From Pseudomonadaceae bacterium (GTDB lineage Bacteria; Pseudomonadota; Gammaproteobacteria; Pseudomonadales; Pseudomonadaceae), in assembly GCA_030602315.1 (NCBI GenBank), contig JAUVZY010000008.1, positions 49,814-113,813 of the forward strand: a DNA stretch of 64,000 bases. The letters run 5' to 3'. Of this stretch, positions 50,768-61,000 are shown one piece after another. A program made the position numbers and the translations under genes. How positions within the stretch are numbered: position 1 is the first letter of the stretch; every line of letters begins with the position of its first letter. The notes below the pieces were generated by a model that ran no database searches, was not told the origin of the DNA, and saw nothing but the letters and a program-made list of their open reading frames with translations.

Positions 50768-52402
50768 CTAGACCAGTGCGCGCGCGAGCAGTTCGCCCGC
50801 ATCGATGCCGCGCGGCAGGGTGCCGAACACCCGCCCGCCGCGATCCAGCCGGCTGGCGAGAAAGGCTTCGGCCACCTGGCTGCTGGCGCCGGCCATCAGC
50901 AGCCGCGCCTGCACCGCCAGGGCGATGTCCTCGGCCAGCTGCCGCGCGCGCCAGGGCGCGTCGTCCGGGTCGGCCAGCTCGGCCTGCAGCTGGCTGACGT
51001 GGCGCTTGAGGCGCGCATCGCCGGCGCCACCGTCGAGTTCGGCGAGCAGCGCCTCGGCGGTGTCGCGCTCCTTGTTCAGCGCCCGCAGCACGTCCAGGCA
51101 CTGCACGCTGCCCGAGCCTTCCCACACCGAATTGACCGGCGCCTCGCGGTACAGCCTGGGCAGGATGCTTTCCTCGACGTAGCCCGCCCCGCCCAGGCAC
51201 TCGGCCGCCTCATGGATCATCGCCGGCGCGCGCTTGCAGACCCAGTACTTGCCGGCGGCGGTGAGCAGGCGCACGAACGCGCGCTGGCGCGGATCGCCGG
51301 GCAGATCCAGGGCATGGGCCAGGCGCAGCGCCAGGGCCAGCGCCGCCTCGCTTTCCAGCGCCAGGTCGGCCAGCACGTTCTGCATCAACGGCTGCTCGGT
51401 GAGCGGCTTGCCGCCCACCTGGCGATAGCGGCAGTGGTGCAGCGCCTGGGTCAGCGCCTGGCGCATCAGCGAGGCCGAGCCGGTGACGCAGTCGAAGCGG
51501 GTCAGCGCCACCATCTGCAAAATGGTGCGGATGCCGCGGCCTTCCTCGCCGATCATCCAGGCCAGTGCGCCGTGGTACTCGATTTCGGCCGAGGCATTGG
51601 AGTGGTTGCCGAGCTTGTGCTTGAGGCGCTGGATGCGCACGGCGTTGAGCGAACCGTCCGGGCGCAGCCGTGGCAGCAGAAAGCAGCTCAGCCCGCCGGG
51701 GCAGTAGGCCAGGGTGAGGAAGGCGTCGGACATCGGCGCCGAGCAGAACCATTTGTGCCCGACCAGTTCGTAGGCCCGCCCCGGCCCGCGCGCGCCCAGC
51801 GGCCGGGCCTGGCTGGTGTTGGCGCGCACGTCCGAGCCGCCCTGCTTCTCGGTCATCGCCATGCCCAGCGTCACGCCCGCCTTGGCCGCCAGCGGCAGCG
51901 GGCGCGGGTCGTATTCGCCGGCATAGATCTTTGGCAGCCAGCACTCTGCCAGCTCCGGCTGCTGGCGCAGGGTGGCGACGCCGGCGAAGGTCATGGTCAG
52001 CGGACAGCTGGTGCCGGCGTCGGCCTGGTTGTGCAGGTACATCATCGCCGCCCGCGCCACCTGCGCGCCCTCGCGCGGCTCGCGCCAGGGCATCGCCGGC
52101 AGGCCGTGGGCGACCGCGGTGCGCATCAGCAGGTGGTAGGCGGGGTGGAAATCGACCTGGTCGATGCGATGGCCGAAGCGGTCGTGGCTGCGAAAACGCG
52201 GCGGATGCTCGTTGGCGGCAAAGCCCGCCTCGAACAGCGGCCCGCCGGCCAGCGCGCCGTACTCATCCAGGCTCGGCGCAGCCCAGGCGGCACCGTAATG
52301 GGCGCTCCACTGACGCAGCGGCAGGTCGAGCCGCCACAGGTTGGCCCCTTCCAGAGGCGGCGGCTGGTTGAACACCTCATGCGGCTCGCGGAGCTGAGTC
52401 AT
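50768..52402 (-). CDS. aidB: AidB-type acyl-CoA dehydrogenase family protein
   Basis: 544 residues, the size of E. coli AidB (541). The flavin-binding signature GMAMTEKQGGSDVRANT, the LKHKLGNHSNASAEIEYHGA core and CLGGAGYVEESILPRLYREAPV are all present, and the gene carries the AidB-type C-terminal extension that binds DNA in E. coli. AidB protects against alkylation damage; whether this copy does is unknown. It is divergent from the cellulose cluster. Confidence 0.85.
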   Translation of the reverse strand: MTQLREPHEVFNQPPPLEGANLWRLDLPLRQWSAHYGAAWAAPSLDEYGALAGGPLFEAGFAANEHPPRFRSHDRFGHRIDQVDFHPAYHLLMRTAVAHGLPAMPWREPREGAQVARAAMMYLHNQADAGTSCPLTMTFAGVATLRQQPELAECWLPKIYAGEYDPRPLPLAAKAGVTLGMAMTEKQGGSDVRANTSQARPLGARGPGRAYELVGHKWFCSAPMSDAFLTLAYCPGGLSCFLLPRLRPDGSLNAVRIQRLKHKLGNHSNASAEIEYHGALAWMIGEEGRGIRTILQMVALTRFDCVTGSASLMRQALTQALHHCRYRQVGGKPLTEQPLMQNVLADLALESEAALALALRLAHALDLPGDPRQRAFVRLLTAAGKYWVCKRAPAMIHEAAECLGGAGYVEESILPRLYREAPVNSVWEGSGSVQCLDVLRALNKERDTAEALLAELDGGAGDARLKRHVSQLQAELADPDDAPWRARQLAEDIALAVQARLLMAGASSQVAEAFLASRLDRGGRVFGTLPRGIDAGELLARALV

Positions 52403-52722
52403 GGGAGGCCTCGCGCAGATTCAGCCTGGCTCCTTTGCAGTCTAGCCAGCGTGAAACGGGCAGGCGCGCCAGCCGATGGCCTGCATGCCGAACCCGTGAC
52501 CGCCGCTTATCAGCCCGCAGGCCAGGCACGCGCCAACCCTTTCCTGTGCATTCAACGGCTTAGCGAAAAAGCCCGTGCCAGAGCGGTTCGCTTGGCCTTT
52601 TGCCAGCAACCAATTTGCCCGCTGCGCCGGGGAACTAACAACCCTACGGTTTATCCGAGGACGTGGCGCAAGCAGCAGTGGCCGACAAAGCGTTCAAGGA
52701 AATCCGCAGGAGAGGGTGAACC
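52403..52722. other. 320-base divergent intergenic region between aidB and bcsR
   Basis: It must hold the promoters for aidB (minus) and the cellulose cluster (plus). I see only a strong ribosome-binding site AGGAGAGGG just before bcsR and a poor TTGCCC/TAACAA pair around 52615-52641. No convincing sigma-54 element or known FleQ box is visible to me, and no gene. Confidence 0.5.
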
Positions 52723-52914
52723 ATGGCTCGACACGACGACATCGATCGATTGATGCAGCGCCTCGGAGGCTGCCCCGAAAGCTACCGCGAATTCGCCCAG
52801 CCGATCCTGGCGCGTCCCGCTGCCTGGCCGTTGCTGCGCGCCGTCATGCAGAACGAGCGCCCCACCCCTCGCCAGCAGACCGCACCTGCCGCGGATACCC
52901 CGTCCGCCGCCTGA
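52723..52914 (+). CDS. bcsR: Cellulose biosynthesis protein BcsR
   Basis: 63 residues. The N-terminus DDIDRLMQRLGG followed by YREFAQP and AWPLLRAV fits the BcsR (YhjR) family, whose E. coli member ends with a comparable RWPLL segment and stabilises BcsQ. The rest is a disordered Pro/Ala-rich tail. The GGAGAGGG ribosome-binding site is strong. It lies 19 bases before bcsQ. Confidence 0.72.
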   Translation: MARHDDIDRLMQRLGGCPESYREFAQPILARPAAWPLLRAVMQNERPTPRQQTAPAADTPSAA

Positions 52915-52933
52915 TCGCGCGAGGAGCTAGACC

Positions 52934-53701
52934 ATGCCGCTCGTCTGTCTTACCTCTCCCAAGGGAGGCGTGGGCAAGACCACGCTGACCGCCCATCTGG
53001 CCTATGCCCTGCGCCAGCAAGGTCTCCTGGTCACGGTGATCGATTTCGACTCGCAGAATGCCCTGCGCCTGCACTTCGGCCTGCCACTGGGCGACGGACG
53101 CGGCTTCGTCGCCCACTGCGCCCAGGCCGACTGGCGCCAGCTGGCGCAGCTGAGCGCCGAAGGCATTGGCGTACTGCCCTACGGCCAGACCGACGAGCCC
53201 CAGCGCCAGCGCTTCGAAACCCGCCTGCGCGACGACCCGACGCTGCTCTCGCGCAGCTTGGGCGCCCTGTTGCAGGTGCCGCGCATGGTGGTGCTGGCCG
53301 ATACCCCGCCGGGCCATTCGCCGGCGCTCAAGGCGCTGGACCGGATCGCCGACCTGCGCGTGGTGGTGCTGATGCCCGACGCCGCCTGCGCCGCGCTGCT
53401 GCCGACCCTGGAACAGGGGCAATTTCTTTCCCTGCACCAGCCGCTGACCTACGTGATCAATCAGGTGGATCGCCGCCGCCAGCTCAATCTCGATACCACC
53501 GAGCTATTCCAGTCGCGCCTGGGCGCAGCCGTGATCGGCCTGGTGCATCGCGACGAGACGCTGGCCGAAGCCCTCGCCATGCAGGCGCCGGTGTTTGGCG
53601 TCGACCCGGCGGCCGCCTCGGCCCACGACATCGAGCAGCTGGCCCGCCAGCTGCACCAGCGCCTGCAGGCGCTGCGCCACTCCGCCTTCGCCTCCGCCTA
53701 G
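52934..53701 (+). CDS. bcsQ: Cellulose biosynthesis protein BcsQ, MinD/ParA-like ATPase
   Basis: 255-residue deviant Walker-A ATPase with KGGVGKTT at residues 10-17, VIDFDSQNALRLHFG and ADTPPGHSP for Walker B. With BcsR it supports assembly and polar placement of the synthase in E. coli. It is intact here, with no premature stop of the kind known in E. coli K-12. Ten bases separate it from bcsAB. Confidence 0.9.
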   Translation: MPLVCLTSPKGGVGKTTLTAHLAYALRQQGLLVTVIDFDSQNALRLHFGLPLGDGRGFVAHCAQADWRQLAQLSAEGIGVLPYGQTDEPQRQRFETRLRDDPTLLSRSLGALLQVPRMVVLADTPPGHSPALKALDRIADLRVVVLMPDAACAALLPTLEQGQFLSLHQPLTYVINQVDRRRQLNLDTTELFQSRLGAAVIGLVHRDETLAEALAMQAPVFGVDPAAASAHDIEQLARQLHQRLQALRHSAFASA

Positions 53702-53711
53702 GAACCCCGCC

Positions 53712-56700
53712 ATGTCCACCCCACGCCCGCTGTCCGGGTCGAGGCGCCTGTGCGCCTACGCCCTGCTGCTAGTCGCCTGCCCGGCGCTGTTGCTGTTTAT
53801 CGTGGTGCCGCTGAGCGTACCGATGCAGCTATTGCTCGGGGTCGCACTGATCGTGCTGATGCTGCTGCTCAACCGGCGCAAGAGCTTCGCCGTCACGGTG
53901 GCCATGGTCACGCTGTCACTGGCTGTATCGACCCGCTATCTGTACTGGCGCACCACCCAGACGCTGGACTTCGAGAACAGTGTCGAAACCTTCTTCGGCA
54001 TGGGCCTGTACCTCGCCGAGGTGTATGCCTGGCTGATCCTGGTGCTGGGCTACTTCCAGTGCCTGATGCCGCTCAACCGGCCGGTGGCACCGCTGCCGGA
54101 GGACACCAGCACCTGGCCGAGCGTCGATGTCTACGTGCCGACCTACAACGAAAGCCTGGAGGTGGTGCAGGACACGGTGCTCGCCGCGCTGGATCTGGAC
54201 TACCCGCCGGAAAAGCTGCGCGTCTACCTGCTCGATGACGGCCGCCGCCCGGAATTTCGCGCCTTCGCCGAAGCCGCCGGGGCCGGCTACATCGCCCGCA
54301 GCGACAACGCCCATGCCAAGGCCGGCAACCTCAACCACGCGTTGAAGCTCACCGACGGCGAGCTGATCTGCATCTTCGACTGTGACCACGTCGGCACCCG
54401 GGCCTTCCTGCAGTCCACTGTCGGGCTGTTTCTCAAGGACCCGAAACTGGCGCTGGTGCAGACTCCGCACCACTTCTATTCACCCGACCCGTTCGAGCGC
54501 AACCTGGCCACCGGCAAGGACGTGCCCAACGAAGGCGAGCTGTTCTACGGGCCGGTGCAGCAGGGCAACGATTACTGGAACGCGGCGTTCTTCTGCGGCT
54601 CCTGCGCGGTGATTCGCCGCGCCGCGCTCGAGCAGACCAACGGCTTTGCCGTGGAAACCGTCACCGAGGACGCCCACACCGCGCTCAAGCTGCAGCGCAA
54701 GGGCTGGGGCACCGCCTTCATCGCCGTGCCGCTGGCCGCGGGCCTGGCCACCGAGCGCCTGGCCTTGCACATCGGCCAGCGCATGCGCTGGGCACGCGGG
54801 ATGACGCAGATCATGCGCCGCGACAACCCGCTGCTGGGGCGCGGCCTGAGCCTGCCGCAGCGGCTGTGCTACCTCAATGCGATGCTGCACTTTCAGTTCG
54901 CCCTGCCGCGGGTGGTGTTTCTCACCGCACCGATCGCCTTCTTGCTGCTGGGGCAGAACATCATCGCCTCCTCGGCCGCGGCGATCCTCGCCTACGCCCT
55001 GCCGCACCTGGTGCACGCCATTACCACCAACGCGCGCATCCAGGGTCGCCACCGCCACTCGTTCTGGGGCGAGATCTACGAAACCGCGCTGGCCTTCCAC
55101 CTGCTCGGCCCGACCCTGGTGACCCTGTTCGCCCCCAAGCGCGGCAAGTTCAACGTCACCGACAAGGGCGGACTGCTGGACAAGAGCTTCTTCGACCACC
55201 GCATGGTGCGCCCGCACCTGATCACCATCGCCCTGCTGGTGCTGGCCATCGGCATCGGCCTGGCGCGCTACTTCTGGGCCGGCGCCCAGGATGTCGGGCT
55301 GGACGTGCTGGCGATCAACATCCTCTGGGCCTGCTTCAGCCTGATCGTGCTGTTCGCGGCGGTGGCGGTGGCCCGCGAGACGCGCCAGTTGCGCAGCGCC
55401 ACCCGCCTGCCCCTGCGCCTGCCGGCCACCCTGTACCTGGCCAACGGGCGCACCCTGCGTGGCGAAACCTGCGATGTGTCGATGACCGGCCTGCGCCTGC
55501 GCTGCCCCGGCACCGAACAGCCGCTGGAAAGCATCGAAGACGTCGAACTGACCGCCCGTGGCCGCACCGCCGCGTTCCCGGTGGAGTTCGCCGGCTTCGA
55601 GGACGGCGCGGTGCGCCTGCGCTTCGCGCCGCTGCCCTTGCCCCAGCGGCGGGTGCTGGTGAGCCTGGTGATGGGCCGCGCCGATGCCTGGTTGCGCGAT
55701 CAGCCAAGACCCAGCGACCAGCCGCTGAAATCCCTGGGCGGCGTGCTGAAGAACGCCCTGGCGCTGTTCGCCCGCCGGGCCCACCCGGCCACACCGCCGT
55801 TGACCTCGCTGCAGCGCGGCGCCGGTCAGCCACGCCTGCTGCTGAGCCTCGCCCTGCTGGCACTGACGCTCCTGAGCCTGCCGGCATGGAGCGCAACGAG
55901 CGCCGGCGAACAGGCCGAACCGCTGGTCGAGGTGCTGGATTTTCGCCGCCTCGGCCAGCCCCAGGGGCTGACCCTGCGGGGCAGCCAGGCGCAGGCCGGA
56001 CTGTCGTTCTCCCTGAGCCGGCAGCAGGTGGTGGCCGCCGCCGAACTGCTGCTGCACGTGAGCCACGAGCCGCACCTGCCGGCCGGCTCACGCCTGCTGG
56101 TGGGGATCAACGGCGAGCCGCTGGCGGAAGTCGACCTGGTCGCCGAGCACCCCGTGGATGAACCGCTCAGGCTGACCCTCGACCCGCGGCTGCTGCTGCC
56201 GCAGAACCGGCTGGACCTGCGCCTGGACAGCGCGCTGCGCTGCGACGATCCGCAGACCTCGCCCCTGCTGGTAACGCTGGGCAAGCGTTCGGCGGTGACG
56301 CTGACCCTGCGCCGGCTGGACCTGCACAACGACTTGGCGCTGCTGCCGGCACCGTTTTTCGGCCAGGGTCAGATGAATCGCCTGCGCCTGCCGATGGTGC
56401 TGCCCCGCGAGCCTGACGCGGGTGTGCTGCGCAGCGCCGCGCTGGTCGCCTCGCATTTCGGCGCGCTGGCCGGTCGCCTGGGAGCCGACTTCCCGGTGCT
56501 CTACGACCAGCTGCCGCGCGGCAACGCGATCCTCTTCGCCCCGGCGGGCCGCGCGGTGGCCGGGGTCCGCGCGCCGATCGCAGACGGTGCCGGCCTCGCC
56601 CTGGTGGACAACCCGCGCGATCCGCTGGGCAAGCTGCTGATCGTCAGCGGAACCGATGCCACCGACCTGCATGCCGCCGCCGCACGCCTGGCGCTCGACT

Positions 56701-58022
56701 CAGGCAGCCTGCACGGCAGCGCGCAGCAGGTCAGCGCCCCCGAAGCCCTCGCCCGCCAGCCCTACGACGCCCCCAACTGGATCCCCGGCGGACGCAGCGT
56801 ACGCTTCGACGAAATCAGCCAGGGCGCGCTGTCCAGCGACAGCATCACCCCGGCCAGCATGAGCCTAAGCTTTCGCGCCGCACCGGACACCTTCGTCTGG
56901 AACGCCGCCAACATCCCCATGCTGATTCATTACCGCTTCCCCGAGGGCGACTGGTTCGACGCGGCGCGCTCGCGGCTGGATGTGGCCCTGAACGGCAAGT
57001 ATCTGACCTCGCTGCCGGTGCTCAAGACCGGCCTGGTGGAGAAGATCCGCAACCACCTGGGGCAGGAGACCCGCCAGCAAGAGGCGCTGATCGAAATCCC
57101 GGCCTACCTGATCAGTGGCGACAACCGCCTGGACTTCTTCTTCGACATCCAGCGCCGGGCGGACCCGGACTGCAGCACCGTGCTGCCCGAGCACGCCATC
57201 AGCGAAATCGACGGCAGCTCGTACATCGACTTCAGCGGCACGACCCACTTCGCCCAGTTGCCCGACCTTTCCCTGTTCGCCAGCTCGGGATTTCCCTTCA
57301 CCCGCCTGGCCGACCTGTCGCAAACCGCGGTGCTGATGCCCCTGGCGCCGACCACCGGCGAAGTCGAGGCGATGCTCGGCCTGCTCGGCCACTTCGGCAA
57401 GGCCACCGGCTACCCGGCGCTGGGCGTCGAGGTGCTGGTCGGTACGGAGCGTCTGAGCGAGGTGCACAGCCGCGACCTGCTGGCGCTGGGTTTTCTCGAC
57501 CGCCGCCTCGACGTGCCGACGCTGCTCGGCGACAGCCCCTACCGGCTCGACCAGCAGCGCCTGGACGTGCGCCACCCCAGCCTGCTGGAGGAAGCCCATG
57601 CCCGGGTGGTGCTGGGCGACTGGGCACGCCAGCACCGCGAGGCGCAGCGCTATGTCGGCGGCGAGGCGGGCTTTCGCGGGCTGATCGCCCGGCAATCGCC
57701 CTATCACCCCGAACGGGTGCTGCTGATGACGCTGGCCGGCGACGAAGCCTGGCTGCCCCGCATGGTCAGCAACCTCGACCAGCCGGCGATCCGCCGCAAC
57801 ATGCGCGGCGACCTCACCTACTTCGAGAGCGAGCAGCAGGTGCACGGTTTTCGCACCGCCGCGCTGTTCGTCCAGGGCGAGCTGCCCTGGTCGGTCCGTG
57901 TTCGCTGGCTGCTCGGCGAGCGGCCGGTGCTGTTGATGTCGCTGTTGCTGATTGCCGCGCTGCTGGTCACCGCGGCCCTCCATCCCCTTCTTCGCGACCG
58001 CGCCGCTCGGCGCCTGCACTGA
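53712..58022 (+). CDS. bcsAB: Cellulose synthase, fused catalytic and periplasmic subunits (BcsA-BcsB)
   Basis: One continuous frame of 1436 residues. Residues 1-690 are BcsA: membrane helices, a GT2 domain with DD at 175-176, DxD at 223-225, TED at 318-320 and QRMRW at 356-360, then a PilZ domain with RSATR at 561-565 and DVSMTG at 588-593 that should bind c-di-GMP. A hydrophobic stretch at about 709-728 resembling a BcsB signal peptide leads into BcsB, with PVLYDQLPRGNAI and YDAPNW, ending in a membrane anchor near the C-terminus. BcsA polymerises UDP-glucose and translocates the glucan; BcsB guides it across the periplasm. In-frame GTG at 55743 and TTG at 55800 lack ribosome-binding sites, so a separate BcsB start is unlikely but not excluded. 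Confidence 0.9.
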   Translation: MSTPRPLSGSRRLCAYALLLVACPALLLFIVVPLSVPMQLLLGVALIVLMLLLNRRKSFAVTVAMVTLSLAVSTRYLYWRTTQTLDFENSVETFFGMGLYLAEVYAWLILVLGYFQCLMPLNRPVAPLPEDTSTWPSVDVYVPTYNESLEVVQDTVLAALDLDYPPEKLRVYLLDDGRRPEFRAFAEAAGAGYIARSDNAHAKAGNLNHALKLTDGELICIFDCDHVGTRAFLQSTVGLFLKDPKLALVQTPHHFYSPDPFERNLATGKDVPNEGELFYGPVQQGNDYWNAAFFCGSCAVIRRAALEQTNGFAVETVTEDAHTALKLQRKGWGTAFIAVPLAAGLATERLALHIGQRMRWARGMTQIMRRDNPLLGRGLSLPQRLCYLNAMLHFQFALPRVVFLTAPIAFLLLGQNIIASSAAAILAYALPHLVHAITTNARIQGRHRHSFWGEIYETALAFHLLGPTLVTLFAPKRGKFNVTDKGGLLDKSFFDHRMVRPHLITIALLVLAIGIGLARYFWAGAQDVGLDVLAINILWACFSLIVLFAAVAVARETRQLRSATRLPLRLPATLYLANGRTLRGETCDVSMTGLRLRCPGTEQPLESIEDVELTARGRTAAFPVEFAGFEDGAVRLRFAPLPLPQRRVLVSLVMGRADAWLRDQPRPSDQPLKSLGGVLKNALALFARRAHPATPPLTSLQRGAGQPRLLLSLALLALTLLSLPAWSATSAGEQAEPLVEVLDFRRLGQPQGLTLRGSQAQAGLSFSLSRQQVVAAAELLLHVSHEPHLPAGSRLLVGINGEPLAEVDLVAEHPVDEPLRLTLDPRLLLPQNRLDLRLDSALRCDDPQTSPLLVTLGKRSAVTLTLRRLDLHNDLALLPAPFFGQGQMNRLRLPMVLPREPDAGVLRSAALVASHFGALAGRLGADFPVLYDQLPRGNAILFAPAGRAVAGVRAPIADGAGLALVDNPRDPLGKLLIVSGTDATDLHAAAARLALDSGSLHGSAQQVSAPEALARQPYDAPNWIPGGRSVRFDEISQGALSSDSITPASMSLSFRAAPDTFVWNAANIPMLIHYRFPEGDWFDAARSRLDVALNGKYLTSLPVLKTGLVEKIRNHLGQETRQQEALIEIPAYLISGDNRLDFFFDIQRRADPDCSTVLPEHAISEIDGSSYIDFSGTTHFAQLPDLSLFASSGFPFTRLADLSQTAVLMPLAPTTGEVEAMLGLLGHFGKATGYPALGVEVLVGTERLSEVHSRDLLALGFLDRRLDVPTLLGDSPYRLDQQRLDVRHPSLLEEAHARVVLGDWARQHREAQRYVGGEAGFRGLIARQSPYHPERVLLMTLAGDEAWLPRMVSNLDQPAIRRNMRGDLTYFESEQQVHGFRTAALFVQGELPWSVRVRWLLGERPVLLMSLLLIAALLVTAALHPLLRDRAARRLH

Positions 58023-58039
58023 TCATCAGGAGCCCCTCG

Positions 58040-61000
58040 ATGGCCTACGGAACCTTGAAAAAACTACCGCTGGCACTGTGTCTGACCGGCAGCCTGGCAC
58101 TCCCGGCACTGGCCGCCGAGCGGCCGACCGAAGGCCTGGCTGCACTGCTGGCCCAAGCCGACTTCTGGGACGCACGCCACCGTCCCGATCTGGCGCGGCA
58201 AAGTCTGGAATGGGCCCAGCAGGTCCAGCCTGACAGCGAGGAAGTGCTCTATCGCCTGGCGGCCAGCGCCGCCGGCCAGGGCGACATGTCGGCCGCCAGC
58301 CAGTGGCTCGAACACTTGCGCGCCCACCACCCCACCAGCCCCGGCATCGAACTGCTGACCCAGGCGCTGACCGGCCAGCCGCTGGATGCCGCGCGGCTGC
58401 AGGCCGCCCGCCAGCTGGCCAGCCAGGGCAAGGTCGAGAAAGCCGCACGCGCCTACCGCGACCTGCTCGCCGGCCAGCCTCCGCGTCCGCAGCTGGCACT
58501 GGAGTACTACCAGACCCTGGCCGGCACCGAGCGGGGCTGGAACGAAGCGCGTCAGGGCCTGCAGAACCTGGCGCGGCTGCAGCCGAACAACCCGCAGATC
58601 CGCCTGGCGCTGGCCCGCGCGCTGAGCTACCGCGAGGCCACCCGCCGCGACGCCATCGCGCTCTACGCCGAACTCGACGGCGCGCTGCCCGAGGCCCGCC
58701 GCGAGTGGCGCCAGGCCCTGCTCTGGCTCGATGCCGGCGAAGCGGACCGGGCGCTGTTCGAGACCTACGCCAAGGCCGATCCGGCCGACCGCCAGCTGCC
58801 GGCGCACCTGGAGAAGGCGCTGGCCGGCAAGCGCGTCAGCCCCGCCGACCAGGCCCGCACCAGCGGCTTCGCCGCCCTCAAGAACGGCCAGGATGCCCAG
58901 GCGCAACGCGCCTTCGAACAGGCGCTCAGACACGATTCCGCCGATGCCGACGCCCACGGCGGTCTGGGCATCCTGCACCTGCGCCGGGCGGCTTACGCCG
59001 AGGCGGCCGAACACCTGCAGCGTGCGGTGAGCCTGGCACCGGCCCAGCGCGCCAAGTGGGCCGGCGCCCTGGCCGACGCCACCTTCTATCAGGCGCTGCA
59101 GCAGGCACGCGGCCTTGCCGATCTGGGCGAACTGGCCGAGGCCAGCGCCCAGGCGCGGGCGCTCGACCCGGTCAGCCCGGCGCAGCGGCGCGACGCCCGT
59201 CTGCTGGAGGCGGACCTGTTGCTGCGTCAGGAGCGCGCCGACGAAGCCGAGCGGCTGTATGCCGAGGTGCTGAACGAGGCCGCCGGCAGCGAAACCGCGG
59301 TGGTCGGCCTGTATGCCGCCCTGCAAACCCAACGCAAAACCGCCCAGGCGGCTTCGCTGTTGCGCCAGTACCCCGAGCTGAGCCAGGCCCGTCTGGCCGA
59401 GATCCGCACCCTGGAAGCCCTGGCGCTGAGCCAGCGCGCCGAGCAACTGAGTGAGCGTGGCGAATTCGCCAAGGCCGACCGGCTGCTCGAGCGGGCCAGC
59501 GGTCTGGCCCCGGAAAACCCCTGGGTGCGGCTGGCCCAGGCGCGCCGACTGCAGCGCGAAGAGCAGCCCGAGCGTGCCCAGGCACTGATGGCGCAGCTGG
59601 CACAGCGCAGCGACGACTCCGAGGCGCTGCAGGCCGCCGCGGTGTTCGCCGCGGACCAGCGCCGCTGGACCGACGCCCGCCAACTGCTCGGCCAGTTGCC
59701 CGCCAGCAGTGCGCCGCGACCGGAGCTGGCCGCGCTGGCCGAACGCATCGACGTGGGCCTGCGCATCGACCAGGCCGTGGCGGCGATGGCCGCCGGTGAC
59801 CGGCCGGCCCTGGCCGTCGCCCTGCGCGAGCTGTACCAGCGCCAGCCGAGCGGGCTGGACAACCGCGGTCAGGTGGCCCTGACCCTGGCGCAACTGGGCG
59901 AAGCCGAATGGGCGCTGACCATGGTGCGCCAGGATCTGCGCGCCCATGCCGAGGCCGACCCCGGCGCCTTGCTGCCGCACCTGGCGGTGCTGGTCAGCAC
60001 CGGCCAGGCCAGCGACGCCAGCCAGCTCATGCACCGCATGGAAAACCACGGCGAACTGTCCGCCGAGGGCCGCCAGACCCTGCGCCGGCTGCGCAACGGC
60101 ATGGTGGTCAGCCAGGCCGACCGGCTGCGCGAGGAAGGCCGACTGCAGCACGCCCGCACCCTGCTCGAGCAGAGCCTGGCCGACACTCCGGAGGATGCCG
60201 CGCTGCTGCTGGCCCGCGGCCGCCTGCACGAGGCCACCGGCGAGCTGGACGACGCGGCAGCGCTCTACCGCCAGGTCCTGGCGACGACCCCCGACGACGC
60301 GCAGGCACTGCAGGCGGCGGTGAGTGTCGCCCTCGCCGCCAACCAGACCGCACGCGCCGAACAGCTGCTTGGTCAGGCGGGCGATCGTCTCGACCAGGGC
60401 ACCCAGCTGTACCTCTCGGCGCGCATCGCCGAGGCCCGCGGCGAATACCGTACCGCCATCGCCCTGCTGGAAGACGCGCGCGCGGCGCTGCCCGCCGCGC
60501 CCCAGCGCACCCACCACACCCCCGCCGGGCCGCTGCCGGCGGAACTGCTCGAGCATCACCTGAACAACCCGCGAACCGAGGCGCGGCCCAGCCCCAGTGG
60601 CGTACCGGGCCTCACCCCGTCCTTTCCCGGCGCCGATCAGACGGTCCATCTGGGGCGTGACATCGACCGCATGCTGGTGAGCCTGCAGGAGCGCACCGCC
60701 AGCCGCCTGCAGGTTGGCGCGCAATACCGCCAGCGTTCGGGCACCGAGGGCCTTTCCGAACTGACCGAATGGAGCGCTCCGCTGCGCTTTTCCATGGTGC
60801 CCGGCGAGAGCGGCCGCCTGGAGCTGACGGTCACTCCGGTGCATCTGGATGCCGGGCGCCTTAGCGCCGACGATGCCGCCGACTTCGGTGCCAACGCGCT
60901 ACTGGCCGCGCCGGCTGCCGGCGGCTCGCAGGACGAGGCCGGCGTAGGCCTCGGCATCGGCTGGTCCGGCGAGCAACTGGCGGCGGATGTCGGCACCACC

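Noticed and set aside
52560..52625. Sigma-54 promoter before the bcs cluster (TTGGCCTTTTGCC)
   Set aside because: The GG and GC elements are only six bases apart where about ten are required.
52575..52988. Possible extra gene overlapping bcsR
   Set aside because: The frame runs through bcsR and into bcsQ in another phase, lacks a ribosome-binding site and has no family features.
58064..60844. 926-codon open frame on the minus strand opposite bcsC
   Set aside because: Antisense shadow of the Ala/Leu/Arg-rich TPR repeats; composition is not protein-like and no domain is recognisable.
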